Below, one piece after another: positions 62,657 through 64,000 of a stretch of DNA of 64,000 nucleotides. The stretch comes from Clostridium_I sp963725425. Lineage in GTDB: Bacteria; Bacillota; Clostridia; Clostridiales; Clostridiaceae. Made by a program: the position numbers and the translations under genes. Where the stretch lies: NCBI GenBank assembly GCA_963725425.1, contig CAVRYJ010000040.1, positions 124,001 to 188,000 of the forward strand, read 5' to 3'. Under the pieces are notes generated by a model that did not search any database, was not told the origin of the DNA, and worked only from the letters and a program-made list of their open reading frames with translations. How positions within the stretch are numbered: the stretch's first letter is position 1; every line of letters starts with the position of its first letter.

Positions 62657-64000
62657 CTAAACTTTCAAATCTTTCATTTTTGTTAGTCTAAACTTGAAAG
62701 CGGCTGTTCCCTTATATGCCATTCTTTTTGCGGCTCTTCTTCGTTCTCTCTTTATCAAGAAATATTCTTTTTCTGTGTACGGGTTCATGTCGAGTTTAAT
62801 TCTTTCGTGCCTAACAATTGGTATGTCAGATGGTAGGATTAAAGTTGCTTTTTTTCCATCCGAGAAAATCCAGTCCCTTGAACCTTTACTTTTCCAGTAT
62901 CTCTCTTTTAGCCATTTTGCTCCCTTGTTTGGATGTCTTCTTTTTGCCCATTTCCAAACCATAGTGAATATACGACAATTCAAAATTTCAAATGTCTGCT
63001 TTGCACAAACTGGCTGATGATAATTACACCAACCTTTCAAAACTTGATTCAATTTGTAAATTAGGAATTCTTGCTTTACTGTCTTATTCGCATGTATAAT
63101 TTCACTTATCTTCTTTGTGACTTTATTCAGAGATTTTACAGATGGCTTGATTATCAACTTACTACTGTACTTTCTAAAGTTCCACCCAAGAAAATCAAAT
63201 CCATCATTTATATTAGTTATGACTGTCTTTTCCTTGGATAGTTCAAGTCCTCTTTTTTTCAAAAATTCACTAATTATGACCACAATTTGCTCAAGAACAT
63301 CTTTGTTATTTGCTGTTACTACAAAATCATCTGCATATCTTACGATATTCAGCTGATTTGGATTGTTTCTATTGTGGTAACTGACTTTTCCCTTCTTTGT
63401 CAAGAAATAATTCCTGGCTATTTCATATTCAAGTCCATCTAGTGTCAAATTTGCAAGAGTTGGACTAATTGTTCCACCTTGAATTGCTCCCTTTGTAGTT
63501 GGGAAAAGTTGTTTTCTATAAACAAAACCAGCCTTAAGAAACTTATTGAGTATCATCTTATTAATTGGAATATTATCCAACATCCATTGATGGTTTATAT
63601 TATCAAAACAACCCTTGATGTCTCCCTCTAGAATCCACTGACCACTCCTTCTTGATGATAGCATTGTAAAAATTTGCTCCATTGCATCCGCACAGCTCCT
63701 ATATTTTCTAAAACCAAAGCTACGCTTATCACCAATAGTCTCTGCTATTGGTTGCAGAGCATACAAAAATAGTGTCTGCATTGCTCTATCATTCATAGTA
63801 GGAATACTCAGTGGTCTCAGTTTTCCATTTTCCTTCTTGATATGAACCCGCCTTGTCGGCATTGGCTTATAGCCTTTTTTTACCTTCAAGTCGATAACCG
63901 CCTGATATTTTTGCTTATTTGTTGTCCAAAGTACCTTATCCACTCCAGCGGTTTTCCCACCTTTGTTTCTAGTCACTTTTTTCACCGACAAAGCTTTTGC
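62657..64000 (-). CDS. ltrA: Group II intron reverse transcriptase/maturase (partial)
   Basis: At least 447 residues of the intron-encoded protein, with its N-terminus outside the window. Reverse-transcriptase blocks are visible: AGVDKVLW, RRVHIKKENGKLRPLSIPTMNDRAMQTL, LEGDIKGCFDNINH, GAIQGGTISPTLANL and the catalytic NIVRYADDFVVT. The maturase X domain follows (LNQVLKGWCNYHQPVC, FTMVWKWAKRRHPNKGAKWL). The protein ends RLTKMKDLKV without a C-terminal HNH endonuclease, so it is an endonuclease-minus type. It should promote splicing and mobility of the surrounding RNA. Confidence 0.93.
   Translation of the reverse strand, partial: AKALSVKKVTRNKGGKTAGVDKVLWTTNKQKYQAVIDLKVKKGYKPMPTRRVHIKKENGKLRPLSIPTMNDRAMQTLFLYALQPIAETIGDKRSFGFRKYRSCADAMEQIFTMLSSRRSGQWILEGDIKGCFDNINHQWMLDNIPINKMILNKFLKAGFVYRKQLFPTTKGAIQGGTISPTLANLTLDGLEYEIARNYFLTKKGKVSYHNRNNPNQLNIVRYADDFVVTANNKDVLEQIVVIISEFLKKRGLELSKEKTVITNINDGFDFLGWNFRKYSSKLIIKPSVKSLNKVTKKISEIIHANKTVKQEFLIYKLNQVLKGWCNYHQPVCAKQTFEILNCRIFTMVWKWAKRRHPNKGAKWLKERYWKSKGSRDWIFSDGKKATLILPSDIPIVRHERIKLDMNPYTEKEYFLIKRERRRAAKRMAYKGTAAFKFRLTKMKDLKV

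Larger units (their letters stand above)
62576..64000 (-). mobile_element. Group II intron (3' part; cut by window edge)
   Basis: The intron covers domain V (62616-62649), a short downstream hairpin likely to be part of domain VI, and the intron-encoded protein. The 3' boundary near 62573-62577 is placed where the downstream transposase-like frame resumes. The 5' end is outside the window. Confidence 0.85.

Noticed and set aside
1..64000. tRNA or rRNA genes
   Set aside because: I looked for GC-rich cloverleaf or rRNA-like stretches on both strands and saw none; a tRNAscan run would be decisive.

Overview
The window looks like a chromosome segment of a spore-forming, anaerobic, low-GC Firmicute, most likely Clostridium sensu stricto. 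The evidence is very AT-rich DNA, strong AGGAGG-type ribosome binding sites, an alpha/beta-type small acid-soluble spore protein, a SpoVB-like flippase, clostridial-style permeases and regulators, and TTG/GTG starts. The species cannot be fixed from sequence alone. No rRNA, tRNA or CRISPR array was seen.

Layout. 1-2980: pyrimidine operon pyrB-pyrI-pyrC-pyrF (minus strand) behind a PyrR-type attenuator. 3.2-9.7 kb: DedA protein, ABC exporter, SASP, CBS protein, cobT, an orphan PTS IIB/IIA pair and a YkuK-like protein. 9790-11547: a complete IS66-family insertion sequence with an exact 8-bp target duplication. 11.7-15.1 kb: lrgA-lrgB, a CdaR-type regulator and cfa. 15.5-25.8 kb: membrane proteins, MgtE, an amino-acid permease, CitG plus citrate synthase, and an unusual 696-residue fusion ORF. 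26-30 kb: two convergent paralogous GT2-GT4 glycosyltransferases. 30.6-34.9 kb: a LanFEG/CprABC-like antimicrobial-peptide ABC transporter with its two-component system. 35-41 kb: BI-1 protein, a rarA relic, a SpoVB-like flippase, a LysR regulator and a CheW/soluble chemoreceptor pair. 41.3-46.7 kb: XRE regulator with a membrane partner, and a MarR-controlled ABC-2 exporter with a truncated MFS gene. 46.9-49.7 kb: a NitT/TauT-type ABC importer behind a structured leader. 49.7-52.4 kb: gene relics around a histidine kinase with a 63-bp repeat array. 52.4-60.4 kb: metal island (DUF318/TIGR03943 pair, znuABC with two permeases, mntH, mntR). 62.2-64 kb: a group II intron inserted in an apparent IS200/IS605 transposase gene; the window ends inside the intron.

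Three things recur. First, seven genes are broken by eight single-base length changes, almost all in A/T runs (pyrC, pyrI twice, lrgB, lanE-like, lanF-like, TIGR03943, znuC). A ninth A/T run may explain the 696-residue fusion. This pattern suggests homopolymer sequencing error more than gene decay. Second, 7-bp tandem repeats containing TAA or TGA lie at the 3' ends of many genes, in the sense orientation, next to hairpins. Because 7 leaves remainder 1 when divided by 3, three copies close all reading frames, and in cobT and marR the repeats encode the protein's last residues. Third, a separate palindromic repeat of about 45-60 bp (TAGGCAT ends) occurs at least seven times and appears to have truncated an MFS transporter.

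Several regulatory sites are readable directly: two PyrR-type loops around a terminator, TAGACA-N6-TGTCTA operators shared by marR and its exporter, a perfect 43-bp palindrome before znuA, a DtxR-like box before mntH, and a leader with mutually exclusive pairings before the NitT/TauT importer.
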